NCBI GenBank assembly: GCA_963732855.1 | Contig: CAVTBB010000001.1 | Span: forward strand, 62,001 to 126,000 | Length of the DNA: 64,000 nt | Direction: 5' to 3' | DNA from: DASXVU01 sp963732855 | Lineage (GTDB): Archaea; Thermoplasmatota; Thermoplasmata; Methanomassiliicoccales; UBA472 | Shown here: positions 41,333-48,957 of the stretch, piece after piece | Layout of the letters: each line of letters begins with the position of its first letter | Position numbering within the stretch: position 1 is the first letter of the stretch | Made by a program: the position numbers and the translations under genes | The notes under the pieces: model-generated | Told to the model about the DNA's origin: nothing | The model's database searches: none | The model's input: the letters and a program-made list of their open reading frames with translations, nothing else

Positions 41333-42379
41333 CTATGACAAGAGGGAAAGGAAGAGCAAGCAGTATAATGAGATGGAGAGGAGCGGAATGATCCTTATCG
41401 ACCATCGATTCACCAATCCGATCTTGTCTTGATCCTTCGCCTCCGAGAACTTCAGTATCAAGACCCCGGAAACCAGGGCCATGACCAATGTGGCATAGGT
41501 GATCATCATGAACAGGTCAAGGAACGTGGCGTAGGCAACGAGGGGGATACTGTCGGCCACTCTCCAATGGATAAGGACAGCGGCAAGGAACATCGATGCG
41601 TTCAACCCTAGTCTGGATGAAACCTTGATCAACAGAGAAGAGAGGGCAACAACAACGATCAGCATTATGGGTAGGAAAAACTTCAGAACTGTCGATGCCG
41701 CATCTCTTTCTATCCCAAATCCGAAGACCGCGCGGGAATATGGAATCTCACCGATCGTGTAGGTCTTGTTCTTTATCGTTGAGCTGGTGCTGGTAAATTC
41801 CCATCCTGGGAGATTTGCTTCTGGATCGAGACCGAAGTTGGCCACATCGATGACGAGGATCATTTCCTGCTCGTTCATGGAACGGGGCTCTATCTCGATC
41901 GGGATGATATGCCGGTCAAACGGGAAGCGCCGGAGGTCGGGATCGACGGTCAGGAAGGCATCGATCCGATACTCCTTTTCATTTGGACTAATATAAATCG
42001 TGTCCACGGAGGTCGTACGCCCATTCACAATCTCGAGATCGTCTAAGGAGACGTTTGTTTCAGATGTGATGATCAAGTAAAAATTTGCCTCGATCGTCCC
42101 ATCCTCCACGCTGAATTCGTTGAAGTCTTGGACATAGACACTGATGTGCACAGTTTCGGAAGTGGTCGTTTCCGGGAGCGCCGAGACGTCCGTGATGAAT
42201 AAAGTTGATAGCGGGAGTGCCACCAGGATGAACAGGACAACAATGATGGATACCTTCTTCGATCGGCCGCCCGGTCCATTTCTTGAGGATCCATTTGTCC
42301 GAGAAGATCCAATGTTCAAAAAGGTGTGAAGGGAAATGTTGGTCGGTCTCCGTAAAAAAAGTATGATTTTGATGTACAA
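41333..42379 (-). CDS. Pentameric ligand-gated ion channel homologue
   Basis: A 348-residue membrane protein with the Cys-loop-receptor layout. An N-terminal anchor (IIVVLFILVALPLSTLF) precedes a beta-rich extracellular domain. That domain contains the loop motif DLRRFPFDRHIIPIEIEP, the cation-receptor-like FPFD signature without the cysteines, and the GWEF...YSRAVFGFGIERD strands before helix 1. Four helices follow: TVLKFFLPIMLIVVVALSS, MFLAAVLIHWRVADSIPLVAYATFLD, MMITYATLVMALVSGVLIL and IIPLLSISLYCLLFLSLL. The start is uncertain (TTG at 42379; a later TTG is possible). Prokaryotic members exist and gate on protons or amines; the ligand here is unknown. Confidence 0.82.
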   Translation of the reverse strand: MYIKIILFLRRPTNISLHTFLNIGSSRTNGSSRNGPGGRSKKVSIIVVLFILVALPLSTLFITDVSALPETTTSETVHISVYVQDFNEFSVEDGTIEANFYLIITSETNVSLDDLEIVNGRTTSVDTIYISPNEKEYRIDAFLTVDPDLRRFPFDRHIIPIEIEPRSMNEQEMILVIDVANFGLDPEANLPGWEFTSTSSTIKNKTYTIGEIPYSRAVFGFGIERDAASTVLKFFLPIMLIVVVALSSLLIKVSSRLGLNASMFLAAVLIHWRVADSIPLVAYATFLDLFMMITYATLVMALVSGVLILKFSEAKDQDKIGLVNRWSIRIIPLLSISLYCLLFLSLLS

Positions 42380-42496
42380 ATGACTATGTAAGTGAGTTCT
42401 GAATCTGATATCTCCGAACCCTATAGTATCTTCCTGTTGTGCGCCCTACAAAGAAATATCAACACAGATACGATGACCAGACCAGGACGTAGCTGA

Positions 42497-44263
42497 ATGA
42501 ATTCCGAGACTGCCCTGCTATTCGATATCACTATGATGCTTATAGTGTCGGGCGTCTGCTCCATTATCCTGAAAAGGCTGAAGCTCCCCACCATAATTGG
42601 TTATCTGATCGCAGGATTCCTTCTCGGCCCACATATCTTTCCCGAGTATGTAATCCAGGATTCCACTGTCACGATCTTCGCCAGCATGGGTATCGTCCTA
42701 TTGATGTTCTATATCGGCCTGGAACTCAATCTGCGTGGACTGAAAAAGGTCGCCTCGTATGCGATGATCATAGTGGCGATCGAGATGACCATGATGGTCG
42801 TGATCGGCTACTCGCTAGGGATCACACTGGGAATGGATGGTGCACAAGCAATCTTCTTGGGAGTAACGATTTCCTGTGCCAGCACAGCGGTCGTCTTGGG
42901 AGTGATGAAGGACAACGAGCACATGCAGGGCAGACTGTCCAAGGCTGTCACCGGCATTCTCATAATGGAGGACATCGGCCTTATCGTTATATTGGCCCTT
43001 GCCACACCAGTAATTGGCGGGGAAACCACTACCTCAACTCTCGGCACCATAGTCATTATCATCGCGTTCATAGGGACCGCCGTTGTGATGGGACTGGCGC
43101 TCATCCCACGGCTAATGGATTGGGTGAACGCCCACTACTCCGGAGAAACGCTTTTCCTGGTCGCAGTCGGGATAGGTTTTGGGCTATCATTCATCTCCAG
43201 CATCCTGGGTTTGTCGGTCGCGATTGGGGCTTTCCTCGCTGGAATCCTGATCTCCCAATCAAAAAGCTCACACGTGGTAGAACGCAAAGTGGAACCGATG
43301 AAGGAGATGTTCATGGCCATCTTTTTCATATCCATCGGGATCCAGCTCGATCCGGAACTGATTTGGTTCGGTCTCCCGCTAGCGATCGTGATCGCGGCAA
43401 TATTCATCGCGGGTAAGATGTCGAGCTTGATCATAGGATGCTTCGCTGCTAACTTCAGGACCCGTTCCAGTTTCCTCATCGCCACCAGCATGGTGGCTAT
43501 GGGGGAATTCACATTCGTCGTTGCGAAGGTGGCGTTGGATGGCTCCCTCATCGACACCGAGCTATACTCTTCAGTAATCGCCGCCGCGGTGATTACGATG
43601 ATGATGTTGCCGGTCATCTCCAGATCCTCTCCCAGGATGTTCAATTGGATGGCATGCCATATGCCTGAACGGCTGATTGGTGCTATGAACAGAATAGAGT
43701 GCGCCCGTCTTGATGCTGGGGAAAAGATGGCACATTCCAAGAATGTCCGGGGGACAATCCGAAAACAGATCTACCTGATATTCGTGGACTTCATATTGAT
43801 CATCGCCATTCTCCTTGCAATCGATACGCTCTCTATCGTGAGGGGGTGGATAGAGGTAGCGACATTAGGCAATAGTGCTTTCGCGTCGGTCGTGTTGTTC
43901 GCTGTGGCGTTGATATTGGTCATCCCAGCGATCGTCCATTTGGTCAATCGTATCAGCGTAATTGCGATCACATTGGCCATGCCAGCCCCGGAAGAGAGCG
44001 AGCACAGCCTTACCACCAGAGTTCGTACCTATCGACTATTCATGAACATTGGATCAACGATCTCCTTCGTCTTGCTCTTAGCGTTGATATTCCCGCTTCT
44101 GCCAGATGTCGTGGGAGTTCCAATCTCCTCACTGGAGATAATCATCGTCGTTCTGGTCATCGCATGGCTGGCATGGGATGCCATTGATCGAAGGTATGAT
44201 CGAGTGACCACCGCTTTGTCCAAACCAATGACAAATATCCCTGAAGAATCGGACGAGGAGTGA
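42497..44263 (+). CDS. CPA2-type cation:proton antiporter (KefB-like)
   Basis: 588 residues. About 12 N-terminal helices (residues 10-390) form a CPA2 membrane domain with TIIGYLIAGFLLGPHIFPEY, GIVLLMFYIGLELNLRGLKK, GVTISCASTAVVLGVMKDN and SVAIGAFLAGILISQS, the characteristic antiporter motifs. The second part (about 400-588) has more helices and an acidic tail ending NIPEESDEE, rather than the KTN/TrkA-N nucleotide-binding domain usual in KefB/KefC. It exchanges Na+ or K+ for H+. The start is the ATG at 42497. It is divergent from the channel gene. Confidence 0.9.
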   Translation: MNSETALLFDITMMLIVSGVCSIILKRLKLPTIIGYLIAGFLLGPHIFPEYVIQDSTVTIFASMGIVLLMFYIGLELNLRGLKKVASYAMIIVAIEMTMMVVIGYSLGITLGMDGAQAIFLGVTISCASTAVVLGVMKDNEHMQGRLSKAVTGILIMEDIGLIVILALATPVIGGETTTSTLGTIVIIIAFIGTAVVMGLALIPRLMDWVNAHYSGETLFLVAVGIGFGLSFISSILGLSVAIGAFLAGILISQSKSSHVVERKVEPMKEMFMAIFFISIGIQLDPELIWFGLPLAIVIAAIFIAGKMSSLIIGCFAANFRTRSSFLIATSMVAMGEFTFVVAKVALDGSLIDTELYSSVIAAAVITMMMLPVISRSSPRMFNWMACHMPERLIGAMNRIECARLDAGEKMAHSKNVRGTIRKQIYLIFVDFILIIAILLAIDTLSIVRGWIEVATLGNSAFASVVLFAVALILVIPAIVHLVNRISVIAITLAMPAPEESEHSLTTRVRTYRLFMNIGSTISFVLLLALIFPLLPDVVGVPISSLEIIIVVLVIAWLAWDAIDRRYDRVTTALSKPMTNIPEESDEE

Positions 44264-44382
44264 ATTGTCAATATCGATTAGAACGCAGCGCTTCACGATC
44301 AGTTCTGAGATCTCGTTTAGCCTCATGTAAATGGTCGAGTATAACCGATAACGGCATTAGGGCCTACACCCTTAGGTACTTC

Positions 44383-44541
44383 ATGGAACGTACGATCGAA
44401 TGTGCGGAATGCTGTTTCCACAAGGGATGGAAATGTGTCATTCCTGTACCGCCATCACCCAGAGAAATCTTGTATGGCTCAAGGGGACGAGTCATAGGAT
44501 GTGTCAACGGAAAGCCAATACCAGTTGCCCAAAACCCATAG
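44383..44541 (+). CDS. Small Cys-rich protein, possible metal-binding
   Basis: A 52-residue open frame, MERTIECAECCFHKGWKCVI... then RGRVIGCVNGKPIPVAQNP. The five Cys cluster (CAECCFHKGWKC) plus one downstream Cys is protein-like and suggests a metal or iron-sulfur site. AGGT precedes the ATG at a short distance. I cannot name a family; a longer frame from 44260 has no better support. Moderate to low confidence that it is expressed. Confidence 0.45.
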   Translation: MERTIECAECCFHKGWKCVIPVPPSPREILYGSRGRVIGCVNGKPIPVAQNP

Positions 44542-44769
44542 GTTTGATCGAGCATCATCCATCCATATTGATGATCGATCGGAAAGCGTTGGTGTGAGTT
44601 TTAAAAATCCTTCTATTAATTGAATTGCCCTTAACCTTCTGCAATGAACGTCGGGCCAAATCGGGACGCGCTGATATTAGGCGCTCTGAAAGAGAAGATG
44701 AAACCGATCGACCTCTCTCTTTTCAATAAACTTAACTATTAAATTCGGTCATAGTTCCTAAACGTAGGC
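44542..44769. other. Intergenic region before the amino acid permease
   Basis: A TATA-like TTTTAAAAATCC near 44600 is followed by a 32-codon open frame (44644-44742, beginning MNVGPNRDALILGALKEKM). The frame is protein-like but very short and may be a small gene or the remnant of one. A second A+T-rich stretch (TTTCAATAAACTTAACTATTAAA, about 44720-44743) is a likely promoter for the permease gene at 44770. Only the promoters are moderately supported. Confidence 0.35.
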
Positions 44770-46137
44770 ATGGCTGAACTTAAGCGGACAGTGCGTTTTC
44801 CCAAGCTATTGATCTACGCCATTGGCGTGATCTTTGGAGCTGGTGTCTACGCAATAATTGGAGAAGCGGCAGGAATCGCAGGCCCCGGTCTTTGGTTTTC
44901 ATTTCTGCTCGCTGCTTTGATCGCTTCCCTTACTGGCCTGAGCTATGCTGAGCTGTCATCAATTAAGCCTACCACTGCTTCCGAGTATTACTATGTCAAG
45001 CAAGGTTTCAACAAGAGGTTAGCCTTTCTGATCGGCTGGATTATTAACATTGTCGATATCATTGCGATCGCGACTGTTGCTGTTGGTTTTTCAGGTTATT
45101 TCGTTGCTTTGTTCTTCCCAGGGGCTTTGGGAACCGTGCTTTTCAGCTTTTCGTATTTGATCATTACCCCCGCCGTGTTCATTGCGATGTTTGCCATCCT
45201 CGCAATGGCTCTGATCAATTACATTGGAATCGAGCAGTCCGCTTCTCTCAATGTCGTGCTCACCTTGGTAGAGGCTGGAGGATTGCTCTTGATCATAGCG
45301 ATCGGTATTGTATACTTCGGAAACGGGGGAGTAGCCCCTGATCTGCTGGAGATGCCATTTGGATTCTCAGGCTTGTTCGGGGCTGTTGCCCTGATATTCT
45401 TTGCCTACATTGGCTTTGAAGATCTGGCCAATCTTGGGGAAGAGGTCATTGAGCCTAGAAAGAGCATACCAAAGGCGATCGTATACTCTTTGATCATAAC
45501 AACGGTTGTATATGTCTTGGTAGCGATCGTCGCAATTAGCGTCGTTCCGTGGTATGAACTGGGTTCTTCCCCTGAGCCATTGACCGCCGTGGCAGAAGTT
45601 GTTCTTGGCTCGGAAGCCGGTGTTGCGCTGTCCTTCATCGCATTGTTTGCCACCATCAACACAATCCTGATAATGATAACGGCCAACTCTCGTTTCTTGT
45701 ACGGGATGGCCAAGGACAGGATTCTTCCTTCTTTCCTAAAGATCGTTAGCGAGAAACGCAGGACTCCTTTCAATGCAATAATCGTCGTTGCCGCAGTCAG
45801 CTGTATGTTTGTACTGGTAGAAGATATCGGCACGCTTGCCGAAATGACCACGCTCGGGGTTTTCGTAGTTTTCGCCATGATAAACGCCGCATTGATCAGG
45901 ATGAGGCTCAAGGAGGACCTCCCAAAAGACCGGTTCAAGAGCCCAGTTAACATCGGCAAGTTCCCATTATTAGCACTATTCGGACTGATCTCTTGCATTT
46001 GGATGATCGGCACCTTTCTGATAAAACTCACCCCGGAAGGAATATCTGTTGATCTATCGAACCCTGCCCTCGTTCTTTTATTATTCGAAATAATTACTGG
46101 CTTCATCGCGTACGAGCTCATGAAGAAAAAAACTTGA
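44770..46137 (+). CDS. APC-family amino acid permease
   Basis: A 455-residue membrane protein with 12 predicted helices. The conserved first-helix motif YAIGVIFGAGVYAIIGEAAG matches the GxGxxx unwound region that binds the amino acid. A characteristic GLSYAELSSIKPTTASEYYYVKQGF segment follows, and FFAYIGFEDLANLGEEVIEPRKSIPKAI is the helix 6 to cytoplasmic-loop motif. It moves an amino acid or amine into or out of the cell, probably with H+ or by exchange. The substrate cannot be read. It is monocistronic; the tRNA-Arg gene lies on the other strand about 170 bases downstream. Confidence 0.93.
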   Translation: MAELKRTVRFPKLLIYAIGVIFGAGVYAIIGEAAGIAGPGLWFSFLLAALIASLTGLSYAELSSIKPTTASEYYYVKQGFNKRLAFLIGWIINIVDIIAIATVAVGFSGYFVALFFPGALGTVLFSFSYLIITPAVFIAMFAILAMALINYIGIEQSASLNVVLTLVEAGGLLLIIAIGIVYFGNGGVAPDLLEMPFGFSGLFGAVALIFFAYIGFEDLANLGEEVIEPRKSIPKAIVYSLIITTVVYVLVAIVAISVVPWYELGSSPEPLTAVAEVVLGSEAGVALSFIALFATINTILIMITANSRFLYGMAKDRILPSFLKIVSEKRRTPFNAIIVVAAVSCMFVLVEDIGTLAEMTTLGVFVVFAMINAALIRMRLKEDLPKDRFKSPVNIGKFPLLALFGLISCIWMIGTFLIKLTPEGISVDLSNPALVLLLFEIITGFIAYELMKKKT

Positions 46138-46304
46138 AGGGTATACCGTTTCGTCTGAGAGTAAATGCCTTTCTGAGATTGCAAGAAATAGATGCGGATA
46201 TGTATCGTCTGTCTTCTCTGCTACCTGATGCGACCGTTTCAATTCTAATTACTATTTAATGGTCATTCGATTAAATATTCAAGATGGTCAAAGGAAAATT
46301 GAAG
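46138..46304. other. Gap between permease and tRNA gene
   Basis: No gene is seen. The stretch contains A+T-rich sequence (TAATTACTATTTAATGGTCATTCG) that may serve as a transcript end for both the permease and the leftward tRNA. No clear hairpin is evident. Confidence 0.4.
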
Positions 46305-46403
46305 CGGGCCCGTCGGGATTCGAACCCGAGTTCGAGGCTTTCTCTGTCCTTGTTGAAAAGGACATCGGAGGCCTCAGTGATATCCAAGCTACACTACGAG
46401 CCC
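46305..46403 (-). tRNA. tRNA-Arg (anticodon CCG) with a 25-base intron
   Basis: On the minus strand the gene starts GGGCTCG and ends CGGGCCC-G; the two pair as a seven-base acceptor stem (one G-T). The D arm is followed by anticodon stem GAGGC/GCCTC, and the T arm is TCGGG TTCGAAT CCCGA. The anticodon loop reads CTCCGA then intron then A, giving anticodon CCG, which reads Arg codon CGG. The 25-base intron lies after position 37, the usual place, and contains a stem TGTCC/GGACA. The C-U-C of the loop pairs with intron GAG, followed by an AAA bulge, which matches the bulge-helix-bulge form of archaeal introns. CCA is not encoded. Spliced length about 74. Confidence 0.93.
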
Positions 46404-46430
46404 GTTAAGCGACCGATGGCAAATCGGGTC

Positions 46431-46440
46431 AATATAAGTT
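46431..46440 (-). promoter_or_regulatory. TATA box of the tRNA-Arg gene
   Basis: Minus strand AACTTATATT lies about 28-37 bases before the first base of the tRNA. This is the expected spacing for an archaeal promoter with transcription beginning within about 10 bases of the mature 5' end. Confidence 0.55.
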
Positions 46441-46463
46441 TGCTCCGTGAGCCACCCATTACA

Positions 46464-46574
46464 ATGAAGGCGAGAAGGCTTCTCTATGTTATGGAAATAT
46501 TAAATGGTGGTCCGGTTCGCTATTGTCGCATTGCAGAATCTATTCAATTCGCTGCAGGTCGGATCCAATGCTAA
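46464..46574 (+). pseudogene. Fragment of a winged-helix (HxlR/ArsR-like) regulator
   Basis: A 36-residue open frame reads KARRLLYVMEILNGGPVRYCRIAESIQF. The pattern of ILNGGPVRYCRIAESI matches the first part of a HxlR-like winged helix (leu-rich, GP.R...I). It stops after 36 codons, so it is a fragment. It lies directly before a broken SRPBCC gene; ArsR/HxlR-type regulators are often paired with SRPBCC proteins, so this was probably such a module before decay. Confidence 0.4.
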
Positions 46575-46625
46575 AGATCGCCACATCGATGGGGATTAGG
46601 CAGAATCGAAGACAGTGCGGGAATT

Positions 46626-47003
46626 TTGAAAGATACCAAAAGGTATGGTGAGTGGAATCCCTTTATCAAATCCATCGACGGAGAAATGAATGCCGGTTCA
46701 AAGATCAGAGTATTCCTTCAACCGTTCGGTTCCAAGGGCATGACGGTCACACCTAGACTTTTGGAATTTTCTGAGGACAAAGGGATCAGATGGATCGGGA
46801 GACTGGGGATTCATTATCTCTTTGATGGAGAACATTCTTTCAAGATTGCCAAGAACCCGGATAATACTGTGATCTTCGTTCAGTAAGAACTCTTCCGAGG
46901 AGAGTTGGTCCCCTTGTTGAAAAAGAGCCTAATCAAAGGTACGAAGAAAGGATTTGAAGAGATGAACCGCGCCCTCAAGGCGCGGTCCGAAAAAGAAATT
47001 TGA
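46626..47003 (+). pseudogene. SRPBCC-domain protein interrupted by a stop codon
   Basis: The frame reads DTKRYGEWNPFIKSIDGEM, IRVFLQPFGSKGMTVTPRLLEF, RWIGRLGIHYLFDGEHSFKI and TVIFVQ, then TAA (46884-46886), then continues in the same frame with ELFRGELVPLLKKSLIKGTKKGFEEMNRAL to a second stop at 47001-47003. The two halves together match a complete SRPBCC (polyketide cyclase/dehydrase) fold, whose ligand-binding cavity ends in that C-terminal helix. The N-terminal strand before 46626 is missing or degenerate. Thus it is most likely a pseudogene with one in-frame stop. Readthrough or sequencing error are other explanations. Confidence 0.75.
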
Positions 47004-47006
47004 TGG

Positions 47007-47213
47007 TTACTTCGACTTCTTAGCGAACTCAGTGTATCCGCATTTGCCGCAGGAAACACGGTCCTTGTGCTCGCCGAGGAATACGCCTGGGCCACACTTC
47101 GGGCAGTGCTTCCTCTTCCTCTCGATCTTTCCATCCTTAGAAACCGCGTAGAGGTCTTTCTTGTTCTTTTCCTTGGGCTTGGCCTTGGCCTTTCCAGCTG
47201 CTTTCTCTGCCAT
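47007..47213 (-). CDS. rps27ae: Ribosomal protein S27ae
   Basis: A 68-residue zinc-finger protein of the small ribosomal subunit, the archaeal form without ubiquitin. The lysine-rich N-terminus (GKAKAKPKEKNKKDLYAVSKDGKIERKRKHC) is followed by two Cys pairs: CPKCGPGVFLGEHKDR and CGKCGYTEF. It is the last gene of the minus-strand cluster with S24e, DPCK, Spt4 and Rpo7. It ends 4 bases from the SRPBCC relic, and a T-rich tract (TTTCTTTTTC) follows its stop and may terminate the cluster transcript. Confidence 0.96.
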   Translation of the reverse strand: MAEKAAGKAKAKPKEKNKKDLYAVSKDGKIERKRKHCPKCGPGVFLGEHKDRVSCGKCGYTEFAKKSK

Positions 47214-47225
47214 ATCATGACCTCC

Positions 47226-47564
47226 TTACTTGATCTTCGGCGCTGCCTTGGCCTTTACTTGCTTGACCTTCTTCGGCCTCTTTTCGGCCATTCCCTGGCG
47301 GGCGAGGATATAGTTCTTCTCGCTGGACTTGGCCACTTCGGCGGTCTCATAGACCTTGGCGTATCCGTGCGACTTGCCCATCCCAAACTCTGAGTTCGTG
47401 TGGTCAATCACTACGCGGTCCTTGTTAACGCCTAACTTATCGGCGATACCGGCCCGTAGGTCGCTTCTCTTCGGTGTAGCTTCGCCGCCGTGTTCGGCGG
47501 TGAACTGTACTTCTATCCTCTTGTGGAGAGCGTTCTCTTTCTTGCTGTCAATCTCGACCTTCAT
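47226..47564 (-). CDS. rps24e: Ribosomal protein S24e
   Basis: A 112-residue small-subunit protein. The family pattern is present: MKVEIDSKKENALHKRIEVQFTAEHGGEATPKRSDLRAGIADKLG, then VVIDHTNSEFGMGKSHGYAKVYE, with a basic C-terminal tail (KRPKKVKQVKAKAAPK). It overlaps the DPCK stop by four bases (ATGA) and lies 12 bases before S27ae, so translation is coupled. Length is usual for archaeal S24e. Confidence 0.96.
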   Translation of the reverse strand: MKVEIDSKKENALHKRIEVQFTAEHGGEATPKRSDLRAGIADKLGVNKDRVVIDHTNSEFGMGKSHGYAKVYETAEVAKSSEKNYILARQGMAEKRPKKVKQVKAKAAPKIK

Positions 47565-48118
47565 ATTGATTCCTCCATCTGGTAGATGATTTCCTTAGCC
47601 TTGCTGTTGATCTCTGGCGTGATATGTACCAGCGCCATCCCCTTCTTCGGGATCCCGTAAACTAGGCAGGATCCTGGGGGGGCGACCGCGGCGCATACGA
47701 GCGCGGCCAGGTCCTCCTCTCCCTCGACCCTTATTTTAGTGGGCGAAGGATTGGTCACTGCGTTTTCGATTTCCCGGACCATCTGCAGGGTGATCATTCC
47801 CGCAGGGTTGCTTACCTGCACTCTGATCCCGGCGATATCCTCGACCTTCCTTTCAAGGGTCGTCATCATCGACCTTTCAGTCTGGCAGTCGTAGATGGTC
47901 ACGTGGGGGACCAAACCGTTCTGTATCAAAGAAAGGGAAACCACATCGCCGACCGAGATAACGTTGTCGCATCCTCTCAATTGAGAGATTACAGATCTTT
48001 CCGACAACATCTCGCCAATCGGCATTCCTAGGTCCTTCCTCATTCGTTCCGGTAATTTCCAACCTTTGTTGGGGACCTTTAGTCTATCGCACCTTGAGGG
48101 CGAATTTGCCATTGACAT
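47561..48118 (-). CDS. GTP-dependent dephospho-CoA kinase (DUF359)
   Basis: Catalyses the last step of coenzyme A synthesis in archaea, phosphorylating dephospho-CoA with GTP. The 185-residue protein shows the family pattern: WKLPERMRKDLGMPIGEML near the N-terminus, VISVGDVVSLSLIQNGLVPHVTIYDC in the centre and the catalytic region VEGEEDLAALVCAAVAPPGSCLVYGIPKKGMALVHIT at the C-terminal end. Its start overlaps the Spt4 gene by about 35 bases. No later start keeps the conserved N-terminus, so the overlap seems real. It lies within a ribosomal/transcription gene cluster, as in other euryarchaea. Confidence 0.93.
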   Translation of the reverse strand: MSMANSPSRCDRLKVPNKGWKLPERMRKDLGMPIGEMLSERSVISQLRGCDNVISVGDVVSLSLIQNGLVPHVTIYDCQTERSMMTTLERKVEDIAGIRVQVSNPAGMITLQMVREIENAVTNPSPTKIRVEGEEDLAALVCAAVAPPGSCLVYGIPKKGMALVHITPEINSKAKEIIYQMEESI

Positions 48119-48269
48119 TTATGCCCATCCTTTTTGCGATCTCGGACTTGGTATGGTCTATGATGATGACATACCCCTGCCAGTCCTTGGACGTAGGGTT
48201 TCCGCAGAGGGGGCACACGTCCTCCTCTGTTATGAAGCTGCAATGTTTACACGCCTTCTGAACCTTCAT
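48084..48269 (-). CDS. spt4: Transcription elongation factor Spt4 (RpoE'')
   Basis: A 61-residue zinc-finger protein that binds Spt5 to raise RNA polymerase processivity. The two Cys pairs are KACKHCSFITEE and CPLCGNPTS, followed by the conserved WQGYVIIIDHTKSEIAKRMG helix that contacts Spt5. I start it at ATG 48269, which overlaps the Rpo7 stop as ATGA, as in other archaea; the longer ORF would lie within Rpo7. It is coupled to Rpo7 and to the downstream DPCK gene. Confidence 0.96.
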   Translation of the reverse strand: MKVQKACKHCSFITEEDVCPLCGNPTSKDWQGYVIIIDHTKSEIAKRMGINVNGKFALKVR

Positions 48270-48832
48270 TGGGCGGCGCCTCCCTTCTTGGCGCGGTCTT
48301 CGGCGATCCATTCGACCTTACCGAGACCCGGCTGCCTCATGGTGAGGCCGATCTTGCTCTCGCGCGGATTGCGCTCGTTCAGAGAGAGAGCTACGATCCT
48401 AGCGCGTACGATATCCCCGACCTTTAGGTCCCTCTTGGTGTCCTTCCCCAGGAGTCTCTGGCCGGAGTCGTCCACGTCGATCCTGTCATCCATGATCTGG
48501 CTGATGTGAAGCAGTCCGTCCAATGGTCCGAAGCGAACGAAGGCGCCGAACTTAAGCACCTCAACTACCATTCCCTCGATTATCTCCTGGAGCTGCGGGC
48601 GGAAGATGATCGCCTCGTACTTCACGGTCTGATAGACTGCGCCGTCACCGTGGACGATGCGGCCCTGACCTACCGGCTCTATGTTCTTGACGAGCACGGT
48701 CAGAGCGTCATTGCCCTCTATCTGACCTTCGTACGCCTCCCTCGCGAGTGAATTGACGACACTGTTCAGGTCGTCGCCCAACTTATCTGGAGGGATACGA
48801 ACGACCTTTTCTCTCTGCGTCAACATGTACAT
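48266..48832 (-). CDS. rpo7: RNA polymerase subunit Rpo7 (RpoE')
   Basis: Archaeal homologue of Rpb7, forming the RNA-polymerase stalk with Rpo4. The 188-residue protein has the N-terminal RNP-like domain (REKVVRIPPDKLGDDLNSVVN, VYQTVKYEAIIFRPQLQE) and a C-terminal S1 domain (MVVEVLKFGAFVRFGPLDGLLHISQI, VGDIVRARIVALSLN). I start it at ATG 48832, which has AAGGGT six bases upstream; a TTG 21 bases earlier is possible but lacks such a site. TATA-like ATTTAAATA lies at about 48872-48882. It leads the operon with Spt4, DPCK, S24e and S27ae. Confidence 0.96.
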   Translation of the reverse strand: MYMLTQREKVVRIPPDKLGDDLNSVVNSLAREAYEGQIEGNDALTVLVKNIEPVGQGRIVHGDGAVYQTVKYEAIIFRPQLQEIIEGMVVEVLKFGAFVRFGPLDGLLHISQIMDDRIDVDDSGQRLLGKDTKRDLKVGDIVRARIVALSLNERNPRESKIGLTMRQPGLGKVEWIAEDRAKKGGAAQ

Positions 48833-48915
48833 GAGAATACCCTTAACTAGCAAGGCATGAGGTATCTCTTATTTAAATATTGATAATTGTGAAAGACAGA
48901 ATTATCTAAGCTGGA

Positions 48916-48955
48916 TAAAAGAAAAAGGAAAGGAATAGGAAAAGGGTTTTTCCCC
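48916..48955 (-). terminator. Terminator-like element after hppA
   Basis: Directly after the H+-pyrophosphatase stop on the minus strand, GGGGAAAAACCC is followed by TTTTCCTATTCCTTTCC and more T-rich sequence. The short GGG/CCC stem plus a long pyrimidine tract is a likely transcript end. It separates hppA from the Rpo7 promoter beyond. Confidence 0.45.
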
Positions 48956-48957
48956 GT

